NCBI GenBank assembly: GCA_902728285.1
Contig: CACVBU010000019.1
Span: 124,001-188,000, forward strand
Source: Clytia hemisphaerica
Taxonomy: Eukaryota; Cnidaria; Hydrozoa; Leptothecata; Clytiidae
DNA length: 64,000 bases
Direction: 5' to 3'
Positions 9,387-18,736 of the stretch are shown here, piece by piece (positions within the stretch are counted from its first letter, which is position 1; every line of letters begins with the position of its first letter). A program made the position numbers and the translations under genes. The notes beneath the pieces are model-generated. The model was not told the DNA's origin. It made no database searches and saw nothing but the letters and a program-made list of their open reading frames with translations.

Positions 9387-12296
9387 TTATTTCAAAGAAC
9401 AATATACACAGGTACAAGCTGCATTTCCACTGGTACATACACTGGTTATGATACCATCGTTGCAAAGTACATCAAATTCATTTAGCAGCTGAAGATACTT
9501 TGATTTATTTAAAAGATGCGAGTACCTGGCAATAGTATTAGCAGATAGTTCATTTAGTCGCTTTTCTTCTTGATGGCGATTCTGCATTTGTGGATGGTTG
9601 TTGATGTAATGAAGCCGGTCTTGTGGTATTTTATCAATTAGACACCATCGATCCTCACTTTCAGCTCTTGATAAAGCAGTATAGGTTATTCCCAAACTTT
9701 GCTGTTCCATGTACTTACCTTCTTGTATACTCACCCTCATGAATTCAGCAGGTTGATTGCTTCCAACAGTGATACCTTGGGCCTTAGCTATTGGGAGGGA
9801 ATAACCAGGCATCAATGGTAAACCAGTTCGACTACAGCATTCACTTTCACATTTTGAGCGGACTGCAGTAATCGGGATAAATTTGGGATTGTTAATATCC
9901 CAAGCTGGTCCAGTATACCTCGGGAAGTAAACAATAACTGCTGTAGGTAATTGTGGAGGTGATGTGCCTTTTTCATATAAAATTGCTTTCACAATACCAA
10001 CAGCACCATTATGTAAGCCATAGGGGGTAAACGCTTTTTGGTTTTTTGTCAATATAACTTTCGAATTAACTGCGATTGTGGCTTTAGGTGGTATTTGACC
10101 TACTTGTTTATCTCCATTCTTGTGATGATAACCTCGACCTGTAGATGGTATTGTGGCAACAGGAAAATTTAAGTTGGCTAAATTCTTTCGGTTTTCTTTA
10201 TTCACCTCACGCCAAGTTTCATGCAATGTTATCGTTATTTCAGCATTGCAGTAATTTATCTTTTCAGCCTCGGGAAGCTCTTTTTCGTATCTGGCATTTA
10301 CAGCAAGCCAGTCTTGTTGGGTGATTCTGCCACCTCTAATTCTTAATAACCTTTCAAGAAACATTTTTTCACACTCTTTCTGTCGCATTGTCTGATTAAG
10401 AACAATGACGTCTTGAAAGTTTCGGTAAATGGCAAACCCGGCAAGCTCATCAGGTGAAGCATTCTTTGCAGGGCGGAGATGAAGATCTAACTTTTTAACT
10501 GGCCCCAGCTGGCCAAGATCACCAAAAAAGTTCACAACTGGAATCGCTCCGAAGGTATTGTCATAATTATTTGTGGCTTGGGAAAATCTTTCACTTGTCC
10601 ATCCAAGGAGTCCTTTCGAAAACATGCTTCGTTCATCCATATTTAAAACAGCCAATTCAAGCCCTTTATTTTTATAACCAATAGTCTCACAAAGCTTTTT
10701 CAAAGCCTTTCCCTTTAATGGGTAATCACTCATTTGGGCTGACTTGAGATCATTTGTTTTGGATTTCGAAAGAGGAGGTGTGATGGAGTGAACTGTCCGA
10801 CCACCTGGGAGAAGCAAACTTGCTGTTCCAGTAGGAGCCAGATTCAACACTGCATTATTTCTTTGACGTAATCTCCTTGCTATAAAACTAAGTGAATTTA
10901 TGACAAAAGTTTTACCTGTACCTGCAGTCCCCTGTACCAATAATCGTAACGGTTCATAGTTCTCCCCTTTCTGGAGTAAAATCATACGTTCTAGATTTAT
11001 TGCTATTATAAGTCTTTGCAACTCGTTGGCTAAAAGTAGATTAATTCTTGGCAAGTCACATCTACCGTACGAATTGACAGTTTGTTTCTCAACTTCGGCA
11101 TCCATATCATCCAACCAAGAACCAACATTATCTGGCCAAGTTTGTCCTAAGCATTGCATTGCATACTCATGCCAATCAAAGTCTGGTCCTCCATCAAGTA
11201 ATGGAACCTCAAGTTCTTCATCAACAGCATTCGAGGGATTAGCATCGTGAAGCTCATTCAACAATTCATTAGCTACATTAACTTCCCTCATTTGAGAATC
11301 TTGTGAAAAGGTACTGGAGGAAAAGGAGTATTGGGAATCAGCTTGTGACTCTTGATTTGCATTATCATTGTGCTGTTCATTTAGCTTGTGCCTTCTTTTA
11401 CGTTCTCTCTCCATTTTTTCATCATATCTCTTTTTCGCTGATTTCACATTATCTTTAACAACACGTGGGCATTGATCTGTATCAAGAAAGCGTGCAAAAG
11501 CTTCACCAAACGTTTCTCCTTCTAGCTTCAAATCTTCAGGTTTTGTCCATACTCCAGGTGAAAACATCATGAGCTTACCTTTACAGTAGTCTTCTGAGAG
11601 TGGCCAGACAGGATTCACTTGGATACCTGTGAAAACTGGGCAGTGATCAGCAGTGCATTTGGTTCTGCAAGAACATTCTCTCACCCAATCATATAAGGTC
11701 ATTGTAGGATTCTTTTCTCTACGCTCATTACTTAGAAACTTATCGATAGCAATTTTTTGAGTGAAGTTTTCACCGTCAGGCTTACTGGTAAGAGGTCTAT
11801 AACCACTCAAACCAACAGATTGGAACTTTCTAGTACAATGCCATAGTTTGCCACCAGAATTGATAAAGTCACAACAAGCAGCAGGTGTATCAATTTTACC
11901 AAGTATCCTATTAAGCAGTCTTAATACGATACTCTTAACTGAAGCATTGGGATCTGCACTGTCTAAAAGGTGACCATAGATAGTGACCAAATCCTGTGTT
12001 GCGGCAGCACCTTTGCATGCGTAAGATGTGATATATTTTTGTAAATTTAACAAATCTTGATCAACCAGAGCCTGAGTATCGCAGTTGGCCAACCAGGATA
12101 ATAAATGAGCTTTTACATTCATTATCATCCTGCAATGGTCTCTGGGGCCCTCATACCGTGGATGCTTATCTCCAGTTAGAATTGGGGCGAAAGGATGTAG
12201 TTCTTTTCCTGGTGTTTTTTTTGTTATGGGATCTTCTTTTCCAAAATGGACCCTACAATATCGTGTATCAGAGTCAGCTCTTTTCTTTTCAGACAA
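9387..12296 (-). CDS. Helitron helicase region (PIF1-like SF1B)
   Basis: A 969-residue open frame forming the helicase half of a Helitron RepHel protein, which unwinds DNA during rolling-circle transposition. Motifs appear in order: Walker A GTAGTGKT (about residue 457), motif Ia APTGTAS, motif II NMDERSM, motif III FFGDLGQLGPV, motif IV NQTMRQ, motif V AKAQGITVG and motif VI YTALSRAES. The N-terminal ~400 residues contain the Cys-rich CRVHFGKE block that normally follows the Rep tyrosine motif, so this is the second half of one protein and not a separate gene. It overlaps the Rep frame by 73 bases in another frame, and the true join is a 1-base shift in an A-rich run at 12273-12292. No APE endonuclease domain follows. 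Confidence 0.93.
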   Translation of the reverse strand: MSEKKRADSDTRYCRVHFGKEDPITKKTPGKELHPFAPILTGDKHPRYEGPRDHCRMIMNVKAHLLSWLANCDTQALVDQDLLNLQKYITSYACKGAAATQDLVTIYGHLLDSADPNASVKSIVLRLLNRILGKIDTPAACCDFINSGGKLWHCTRKFQSVGLSGYRPLTSKPDGENFTQKIAIDKFLSNERREKNPTMTLYDWVRECSCRTKCTADHCPVFTGIQVNPVWPLSEDYCKGKLMMFSPGVWTKPEDLKLEGETFGEAFARFLDTDQCPRVVKDNVKSAKKRYDEKMERERKRRHKLNEQHNDNANQESQADSQYSFSSSTFSQDSQMREVNVANELLNELHDANPSNAVDEELEVPLLDGGPDFDWHEYAMQCLGQTWPDNVGSWLDDMDAEVEKQTVNSYGRCDLPRINLLLANELQRLIIAINLERMILLQKGENYEPLRLLVQGTAGTGKTFVINSLSFIARRLRQRNNAVLNLAPTGTASLLLPGGRTVHSITPPLSKSKTNDLKSAQMSDYPLKGKALKKLCETIGYKNKGLELAVLNMDERSMFSKGLLGWTSERFSQATNNYDNTFGAIPVVNFFGDLGQLGPVKKLDLHLRPAKNASPDELAGFAIYRNFQDVIVLNQTMRQKECEKMFLERLLRIRGGRITQQDWLAVNARYEKELPEAEKINYCNAEITITLHETWREVNKENRKNLANLNFPVATIPSTGRGYHHKNGDKQVGQIPPKATIAVNSKVILTKNQKAFTPYGLHNGAVGIVKAILYEKGTSPPQLPTAVIVYFPRYTGPAWDINNPKFIPITAVRSKCESECCSRTGLPLMPGYSLPIAKAQGITVGSNQPAEFMRVSIQEGKYMEQQSLGITYTALSRAESEDRWCLIDKIPQDRLHYINNHPQMQNRHQEEKRLNELSANTIARYSHLLNKSKYLQLLNEFDVLCNDGIITSVCTSGNAACTCVYCSLK

Positions 12297-14971
12297 TAGT
12301 CATTACAATTATGTAATGCTACTCGATTCACAAGATAAAGATACAATTCTCTAACTTTTTCTGGGGTGGTGCAATATTCTGTCATTATAAGATTCAGTGG
12401 GTCAATTTCAGGAGGCTCTTGGGTACCCTCTGGTTTTGCCCATTTTTCCTTATTTGGAATCCAGACTTTAGAGCCATCTTGGCCATTTTCTTGGGAGCCA
12501 CCTGCAGGGTGCATACTAACAAAGCCTGGTGAAAATATGGTATCTGTGTCTTCTTCATGTGTTTGAAGCCATTTATATAAGGTCTCAGCTTTTTCTTGGT
12601 CACTAGATAAACCATCTATATCAAGAGCTTGCTCGATATTTTTGGCTTGAGTTTCAGAAAATAGGAGTCCATGGCTGTGAATTTGTCCTCTTGATTTGGC
12701 AAATTCAAAGCGAAACCAATAATCAGTTAAGTTAAACAACTCTTTGGCTACTGTGTTATAGTAATTTATTGTCCTTGTCTCGAAATATAAAGTGGCAATG
12801 TGCAGATTTTGTAAAACTGTTCTTCTGAGATAATGCATATCTGTATTCAATTTATTTAAAATGTTATCATAAGTGATCTCACATGTAGAACTAAGGTATT
12901 TAGCCAAAAATTGTTTAAGTGGAGCCCAGTGGAGTTCTGCCATACTATTAGTATGAAAGTAGCTTGGTAAATCCCCTATTGAGTATCTTCTAAAGAAAAG
13001 TAAAGCATCCAATTCTCTTTTGCATCTGTTCCAATATGGGTCAGAATTGACAAGATTGGAGCCCATCCTGATAACTTTTCTGGCAATTGAATCGTCATTA
13101 TTGTTAAAACGCTCTTTCAGTTCATCAATGCTAATGTGACTGTCGGTTAGCTGTTGCGCTACTAAAAAGTTGCCATTGTTTAAAGCTTTTTTACGTAGTG
13201 ATAGATTGTACAGAAAAAATTTTAAAAATGGATGTTTAGAGACACGGTTATCCTTTTGAAAGTAAATATGCTTTATCCATTCATCCAAACTGACTGTCAC
13301 CAAAGGATTATGGGTAAAGTCACAGGTAGCTGCTGTGAAGATGGATGGAAAGGCTTGCGCAAAAAAGCCAGGAGTTTTTAATTCGGATAAAGGTTCAGCA
13401 TCTGCGTATTTCCATTCTGCTAGTGCAAACTTGTTGGCAATATCTTCACTTCCTGTCACGTTTTTTACAATCGTTTTAATTTCTTCACTAACATCTTTGG
13501 GTTCAGCAGGTAATATGATACTTGATGTTGTATAGCTTTCATCGTCAGGCGAGAAGGGTACTTCAAACTGGGCAGGTGCCGGGCCTAGTTCAGATTCAGG
13601 TACATTGTTTTCCATAAACACAGTTTTTAATCCAGAATATTCTTCCCTTTCTGCTGGTAGAGCACTCAATCTTTCAAACATTATATCAACATCAAAATAA
13701 TAAGGGTTTGGAAAATGCTCAAAATATTTGTTAGTCAATGTTCTTTTTTTGTGGTCTGGTCCGCAATATTTTTTTGTATTAGCTTTAAATGTGTTATAAC
13801 CACCGTTTGGTATACCAAACCACAAACATTTCAATGCAATTTCAACTGCTTGTCTTTGTACAGTGAAATGCTTGATTTTCTGTTGTTTTTTACCTCTGCG
13901 TGTTAAGACAACAATGCCTACCTGCTCAGGAAGTTTAGGTAACTGGGTGGCGATTGACATCCTCTGAGGGATGCTTATAGAATGGCCCTTAGATGACAAC
14001 ATGCCATACCTCAGCATGTGAACACGCATACAGACAGTTATTTTAGATATGAGTGCCAATTCAACAGTTGTAAGATTTTTCAAACATTCTGGAATTGGAC
14101 CAAAGTGCATGTTATTATGCCTAATTATGTCTTGCTTTGGACCAAGATCACTTTCAGGACTATCAATACCTGACCACTTTGCAGCTCTAAGCTCTTGATT
14201 TTCTTTATCATTGGATTTATTTTTCTTAGTACATTTTACATCTTGATTTTCATTGCTTGAGGTCTTTTTTGGTTTGCGCTTTTTACTGTCTGTGGCACAT
14301 TTTGGACAGATATTTTTTTTATTGAGTTTTATATTATTTAAATTTACTAAACGATTATCTTTATTTTCAAAAGATGTGTGGAATTGAGGATGTATTTCCA
14401 TACATATATTGCATTTCAAAAACGTGTGACTCATTTCTCCATTTTCAAATTTTTTAATTGATTCATAGACTTTAGGATTCTTATGAATGGCTGAGGAGAC
14501 GTTGTCGTTAGAAGTGCCACCTGAGGATATTTCATTGCCCTCTTGGACGATCGGCTGTTCCGCTTCTGGTATTGAACTCAAAATTTCAGTGTTTTGGCTT
14601 TGACTTGAATGTGACTGAGAAAGTTTCTTTTTAACATAATATTTGTTATTCTCAATACTCTTTTTATACTTTTGATTATTTTGAAAAAGGAATTTACTTT
14701 TTAGAATGCCTTTTTGTATTATTTTTACATTTTTCACTTTTAACATCTCTTTCCTGGCTTTTAGACTCTTTGAAGGACTCTCTGTCTTTACCTCATTTTT
14801 AGCTTGATTTGGGTATGTTATTTTTATTATTGGCTTATCAACTGAAACTTTCTTCAAAGGAAAGGTGCATATAGCTTTGCCATAATATTTTGGATTACTC
14901 TTTTTTGAAATAGAATTGATATAATAATATAATAAAGCTTTACAGGTTTGCAGGCCACCGTGAAGACACAT
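12224..14971 (-). CDS. Helitron Rep region (HUH nuclease)
   Basis: A 915-residue open frame. Its first ~17 residues are read from the 3' UTR and tail of the nested retroposon; genuine Helitron sequence starts at 14920. An N-terminal linker has two CxxC pairs (CNIC near 14410, CPKC near 14300). A conserved Helitron N-region follows (PYWNRCKRELDALLFFRR, then SYFHTNSMAELHWAPLKQFL). The HUH motif is RGQIHSHGLLF (about residue 760); the residue between the histidines is Ser, where hydrophobic residues are usual. The tyrosine motif region is ELYLYLVNRVALHNCNDYC near the end, with two tyrosines as in Helitrons. Rep nicks and joins the element ends. The frame then shifts into the helicase ORF. Confidence 0.9.
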   Translation of the reverse strand: MCLHGGLQTCKALLYYYINSISKKSNPKYYGKAICTFPLKKVSVDKPIIKITYPNQAKNEVKTESPSKSLKARKEMLKVKNVKIIQKGILKSKFLFQNNQKYKKSIENNKYYVKKKLSQSHSSQSQNTEILSSIPEAEQPIVQEGNEISSGGTSNDNVSSAIHKNPKVYESIKKFENGEMSHTFLKCNICMEIHPQFHTSFENKDNRLVNLNNIKLNKKNICPKCATDSKKRKPKKTSSNENQDVKCTKKNKSNDKENQELRAAKWSGIDSPESDLGPKQDIIRHNNMHFGPIPECLKNLTTVELALISKITVCMRVHMLRYGMLSSKGHSISIPQRMSIATQLPKLPEQVGIVVLTRRGKKQQKIKHFTVQRQAVEIALKCLWFGIPNGGYNTFKANTKKYCGPDHKKRTLTNKYFEHFPNPYYFDVDIMFERLSALPAEREEYSGLKTVFMENNVPESELGPAPAQFEVPFSPDDESYTTSSIILPAEPKDVSEEIKTIVKNVTGSEDIANKFALAEWKYADAEPLSELKTPGFFAQAFPSIFTAATCDFTHNPLVTVSLDEWIKHIYFQKDNRVSKHPFLKFFLYNLSLRKKALNNGNFLVAQQLTDSHISIDELKERFNNNDDSIARKVIRMGSNLVNSDPYWNRCKRELDALLFFRRYSIGDLPSYFHTNSMAELHWAPLKQFLAKYLSSTCEITYDNILNKLNTDMHYLRRTVLQNLHIATLYFETRTINYYNTVAKELFNLTDYWFRFEFAKSRGQIHSHGLLFSETQAKNIEQALDIDGLSSDQEKAETLYKWLQTHEEDTDTIFSPGFVSMHPAGGSQENGQDGSKVWIPNKEKWAKPEGTQEPPEIDPLNLIMTEYCTTPEKVRELYLYLVNRVALHNCNDYCLKRKELTLIHDIVGSILEKKIP

Positions 14972-16042
14972 GGGCCTCTATAAACCGGTCGTACTTTTTA
15001 CAATGATCTTTTTGAAATAGAGTTTTTTTCGCGGGCTCCCCCGGACTTTCCATTTTGTGTTGTCTTCCTTGATTTTAGCATTAATTTTTTCGGCTTCCTT
15101 ACACCATTCTTTGATTATCTGTCTTTCATTTTTGGTCAAATCCTCTGTCACTCGGTAAGGAAAGCGTTTTTCTTTTGTTATTGCTTGCAACACTGTGTTC
15201 TTGTCCTCTTCGTTCGTAAATGTGACTTTAATTGGTCGGTATCTCGCTTTATCTTCTCTTTCTTTCGTAAATTTCCCGATCCGCTGCGTCTCGGTAATCT
15301 TTATATTCCTCAGATGGAGCCGCTGACCAATAATTTTATCATGGATAAATTCTTCGTCCTCGATTTTTGTTTCTTCTTCAGTTTCATCTGTCGATTCATC
15401 AATCCCATGAAAAATTAGGTTGCGTGCTGTAGATCGAATCAGCTGCTCCTCCTGTTTTTCTTTTCGAATCGCATCTCCAATGTTTTTCTCGATGTGTTTG
15501 GATGTGATTTTAGCGTAGCTCATTGGTGGTCTTTTCTCTTCTTTCTTTTCGATGATGTTTTCAATCTTCTTTTCAAGCGTGGTTATTCTGGTGTCCATAG
15601 TTTCTTTCATTTCGTTGGCCATAACATTGACGTCTTGTGCTTTCAAATAGTTTATTTCTTCGTCCTGCCTTTTCATTATATTCTCACAGGCTTTGATTTC
15701 GTTTTTGAATCCTTCAATTTTTGATGTTTCATTTGAATTATACCTTTCCATTACCTGTGGCGCGATTTTGGTACAGTTTTGACACTGGAAACTTCTTGAT
15801 TTGTATGACAAGCATATCTGGATCTGGTAAAGTGGCAGTTCTGTACAAAGATAATGGACTAAACGGTGGCACTTCCTGCATTGTAGGGTATCTTTTAGTG
15901 CGTTTTCTTCATTTATGATGCACTTTGACGGGCTGCAAAAGTCGTTTATTGATGGTGATTTTTGATTATTTTCTTGAATTTTTTCCGCCATCTTTGTGCA
16001 TTTTTCAGACGACAACCGTTCAGTTTTGTATTTGACGTCAAC
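14921..16042 (-). mobile_element. Nested ORF1-type retroposon: PHD finger, coiled coil, RRM-like
   Basis: 1,122 bases flanked by ATCAAT on both sides (16043-16048 and 14915-14920 on the plus map). It begins gttgacgtcaa, has its own ATG at about 15990, and encodes a PHD-type C4HC3 finger (CRKCHRLVHYLC...CQNC), a charged coiled coil, an RRM-like domain after NLIFHGI, and a C-terminal block ending WKVRGSPRKKLYFKK. After the stop, the 3' UTR (ggtttatagaggccc...) ends in an A/T simple repeat (ataataatataataaag on the plus strand). The same layout is found at 27410-28605. Composition and ends match LINE ORF1 proteins, which bind RNA, but no endonuclease or RT is present. It would need another LINE in trans. 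Confidence 0.85.
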
Positions 16043-16858
16043 ATTGATGGAAGTGATTGAAAAATCAAATGTGGGTTTGTCAATTTGAGGTTGATTAGGA
16101 GGTATATTTGAATTGTTGACAAGACTGGGAAATTGTTTTTTAAAGACTGTTTTTTTTTCATCTTCAGCACATACTTTAAAGTGAAAGTCTTCCTTTTTGT
16201 TTTCAGGACATTTTTTTTTGTGTTTAATTTCATCTCGCATTGTTTTTCTTCGTTTCCTTATGGCAGTGGTTGTTTCATTTTCATTTGGTGGTAAAAATGT
16301 AATCCCATATAAATCACATTCTTTCTGTAGAATTTGGTCAGCTTTGTTTTTTCGGTTGTTGTTAAGCTCATTAGGTGTAGTTGTTGTCAGCGTTGGTTTT
16401 GTTGGAAAGGATATCAGAGGAGAATTTGTTTTTGTTTGATTAATATTTAATTGCAAATTAGAGAAGTGACAGGTATGATTAGCAAAAGATGTAACAACAT
16501 TTGATTTTTTATATATTAATAAATAAGGCACAATATGGTCATTCACTTTACAGTTAAAATTAGGGTTGTGAATAGGATTCACTATGGCATCGTCCACAGA
16601 AAACCACTGTTCACCGTATTTTACAGCTGATGTGTAATGGCCGCTATTTGCAGTTTCGCCATGGTGAAAGATGACTGCTTGTAATTGTAAAGTTCCCAAT
16701 AGAATATTGTCAATTCGATTCTCAATTGTAATTTCTGGAATTACTTTTCTACAAGTATTTGTTGCTTGATCAAAACGAAATAGACCCAAGGAAATAATCA
16801 GATAATCAGAACATGGAGCAGTGTTGTTGATTTTAATGCCATCGTACGAATTGGACAA
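14978..16858 (-). CDS. Chimeric open frame: USP C-terminal half fused to retroposon ORF
   Basis: 626 residues read without a stop. Residues ~15-118 are the second half of a C19 (USP) peptidase: RFD strand, GHYTSAVK (catalytic His), QWFSVDDAIV (Asp) and YLLIYKK. Residues ~119-270 are a low-complexity basic linker. At about residue 271 the frame crosses the target duplication into the retroposon 5' UTR and ORF (PHD at ~310-365, coiled coil ~370-460, RRM-like ~480-560). The fusion is therefore accidental in origin, although the frame stays open. The USP half begins upstream in broken frames (to 17396). Confidence 0.85.
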   Translation of the reverse strand: MSNSYDGIKINNTAPCSDYLIISLGLFRFDQATNTCRKVIPEITIENRIDNILLGTLQLQAVIFHHGETANSGHYTSAVKYGEQWFSVDDAIVNPIHNPNFNCKVNDHIVPYLLIYKKSNVVTSFANHTCHFSNLQLNINQTKTNSPLISFPTKPTLTTTTPNELNNNRKNKADQILQKECDLYGITFLPPNENETTTAIRKRRKTMRDEIKHKKKCPENKKEDFHFKVCAEDEKKTVFKKQFPSLVNNSNIPPNQPQIDKPTFDFSITSINVDVKYKTERLSSEKCTKMAEKIQENNQKSPSINDFCSPSKCIINEENALKDTLQCRKCHRLVHYLCTELPLYQIQICLSYKSRSFQCQNCTKIAPQVMERYNSNETSKIEGFKNEIKACENIMKRQDEEINYLKAQDVNVMANEMKETMDTRITTLEKKIENIIEKKEEKRPPMSYAKITSKHIEKNIGDAIRKEKQEEQLIRSTARNLIFHGIDESTDETEEETKIEDEEFIHDKIIGQRLHLRNIKITETQRIGKFTKEREDKARYRPIKVTFTNEEDKNTVLQAITKEKRFPYRVTEDLTKNERQIIKEWCKEAEKINAKIKEDNTKWKVRGSPRKKLYFKKIIVKSTTGL

Positions 16859-17396
16859 TTAGAACACACATATGGCTCATCAAGCAGCTCTGCGTTTGCG
16901 CATTTATCAGTTTCAAAAGTCTTTTTCAATGGAATTGTTATATAAGTTAGAAAATTTAATACAGCATATAGAATCGTACATTTTTCTCTGAAATTTTTTT
17001 ACAGCTTTTACAAAGCAATTCCTCTAACATTGCAATTTTAAAATTGAAGCGTCTAACACAGTATTATCTGCATTTGATGGATAAATAATTTCCAATATAT
17101 GTAAAAGACATTCTTGAGCATCAAACTGCTCAAATCTGGAATGGTCGTATCCCCCAATTCCAAGAAAGGAAGTAATTGATAAGTTTCTATCGGAACAGCC
17201 GAAGATGTCATTGATGTAAATAATTCATTAATCGCCATTGTTTTAACTGGGGTACTGACATTAATTTCAAATTGACAAACACGTTCCCGAAGACTTTTAA
17301 TCGAATACAATGCTTGGACGAGTGAATTAAAGAAACAAACATTTTGACCAAGATTTTAAGGCCTAAAGGTGCTGTCCTTGATTGCAAAATATTCAT
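16859..17396 (-). pseudogene. USP-type peptidase, N-terminal half of the Helitron polyprotein
   Basis: From an ATG at 17396 the translation begins MNILQSRTAPLGLK. A missing A at about 17345 shifts the frame, after which GQNVCFFNSLVQALYSI (the USP Cys box) is read. A second shift near 17160 precedes the QFDAQECLLHILE block (the QQDAQE box), and more shifts occur at ~17045 and ~16880. CKSCKK and CSNC look like the USP zinc-ribbon cysteines. With the next ORF this forms a recognisable C19 domain. USPs remove ubiquitin; here the domain sits at the N-terminus of a Helitron protein. The indels could be decay or sequencing error in A/T runs. Confidence 0.75.
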
Positions 17397-17814
17397 CTTT
17401 GTGAATGTAAAGTGACAATTAATTATTTAGATGGTGTTACTACAGGAGTATTATCACAACTCTGTTGGAGTGAAAACCTTTACTACAGTTTCTACTACAG
17501 AAAATGTGCAAAGTTAAAAACAAAAAAGTAAATATACTTCCCTAGCTAGCTGGAAAAAATTGATGATGGAAACCAACAGCAGTGGTGAGCCAAACACAGC
17601 CACAACAGTAATATGAACAACAAGAAGTCTTGCAAGAGCAGATAATCCAAACACAAAAACAATTGTGCAAAATAATATGTTGATAAGATATACGAATTAT
17701 GTGTTGATTAGATACTAACAGACTATAATAAATCAGATCCTCTTCTTTTTTCTCAAAATTTGTTAAAAAATTTCAAAAAAATGAAACAATCAATCAAACC
17801 AGTGACAGATCCAC
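17397..17814. other. 5' region of the Helitron coding block
   Basis: AT-rich leader upstream of the USP start codon. I could not place the Helitron 5' end (TC at an A/T site). Confidence 0.35.
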
Positions 17815-18135
17815 AGCAGACAGAAAAAGCTTTTGCGGGTAGGCAATAGCAACAGCTTCAAGAAAATCAACCAATCAGGCTCAGATAAATCGACCAATCA
17901 AAAAACAAAGTTTGCCAGTTTGCTAGTAGCGCGGGAAAACAAACCAATCATAGCAGTTCTCTTGCAGCAATATGAGGAGTTAGTGCCGAAACGGAGCGAT
18001 CTGAGGAAACACGAGATTTTGGTTTCATGTAGTCATACTCGAAACACTGAATTTTCAAAAAAGTTTAGCCATATACGGACCAATTTAGTATATCGCGCGC
18101 ACATTTTACCAAACGAGATACGCGCTGCGCGCACA
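17815..18135 (+). repeat. Right arm of the long inverted pair
   Basis: Inverted match of 525-830 (see there), with the outer edge at about 18135 after accaaacgagatacgcgctg. Several accaatca motifs (CCAAT boxes) lie between 17865 and 17955. Confidence 0.7.
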
Positions 18136-18222
18136 AAAACTGCTTCGCTCATGTACATTCGCTTCGCAAAAATAGATCCCATTGAAAGTTTAATCTGCAG
18201 CGAAATACAACGACGTGGTTTA

Positions 18223-18253
18223 CTAGTCTATTCCCGTGCGGACGGCTGCACGG
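18223..18253 (-). other. Candidate Helitron 3' terminus
   Basis: On the minus strand a 6-bp hairpin (ccgtgc/gcacgg, 18234-18253) is followed seven bases later by CTAG and then T, the arrangement of Helitron 3' ends (hairpin, CTRR, host T). The body of the element would lie at higher coordinates. Short motif, so tentative. Confidence 0.4.
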
Positions 18254-18389
18254 CATTTCGGACTTTAGGTGTCGAACCGGGCTCTGGGCCTACTTTTTGA
18301 AAATTTGTGTTTTTTGATAGTTATCTTTTGTCGTTTGTCTTGCTCTTGTCTCTTTGAACTTGTTTGTTTTGTCTGTTGTTTAACCCCTG

Positions 18390-18700
18390 AAAAAGGAACA
18401 TTTATTTTTCTTATAAGCATCAACTTTATAAGAACACAATTCATAATTCTCCAAACAATAGATATTAGCTTTCGGCGATTGGTTCTCTCAAAGCAAACAT
18501 ATGATTGTGCCTAAAAAAGAAACATTAATTTTTCTTATAAGCATCAACTTGATAAGAACACATTCATAACAAACCAATGATTATTAGCTTTCGGTGATCG
18601 GTCTTTCAAAGCAAATATAGGATTGTGTCTAAAAGAGAAACATTTATTTTTCTTATAAGCAACATTTCATAAGAACACAATTCATAACTTTTAAACATTA
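18390..18700 (-). repeat. ~125-bp minisatellite, minus orientation
   Basis: About 2.5 units sharing tttttcttataagcatcaac, ataagaacacaattcata and attagctttcggcgat. Reverse-complemented, they match the array at 20575-21610 (shared tcttataaagttgatgcttataag and gaaccaatcaccgaaag). Confidence 0.85.
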
Positions 18701-18708
18701 TAAACTAA

Positions 18709-18736
18709 CTAGCCGGTGCCCGGCGTCGCACGCCGG
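18709..18736 (-). other. Candidate Helitron 3' terminus with GC-rich hairpin
   Basis: On the minus strand: hairpin ccggcg-tgcga-cgccgg (18720-18736), spacer gcaccgg, then CTAG (18709-18712) followed by T. This is a close fit to the Helitron 3' consensus in a region that is otherwise AT-rich. The element would extend rightwards from 18709; I could not find its 5' TC end or any coding sequence. Confidence 0.6.

Noticed and set aside
12273-12292. Programmed -1 frameshift joining Rep and helicase
   Set aside because: No canonical slippery heptamer in the zero frame and no clear downstream pseudoknot; an indel is simpler.
480-18170. A Polinton/Maverick bounded by the inverted arms
   Set aside because: The size would fit, but there is no protein-primed polymerase, integrase, ATPase or capsid gene; the genes inside are Helitron, LINE and host.
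478-18300. ORFs of 158 and 155 residues at 478-954 and 17833-18300 as genes
   Set aside because: Both lie in the two arms of one inverted DNA repeat and read opposite strands of it, so they cannot both be a conserved protein. Composition is not protein-like.
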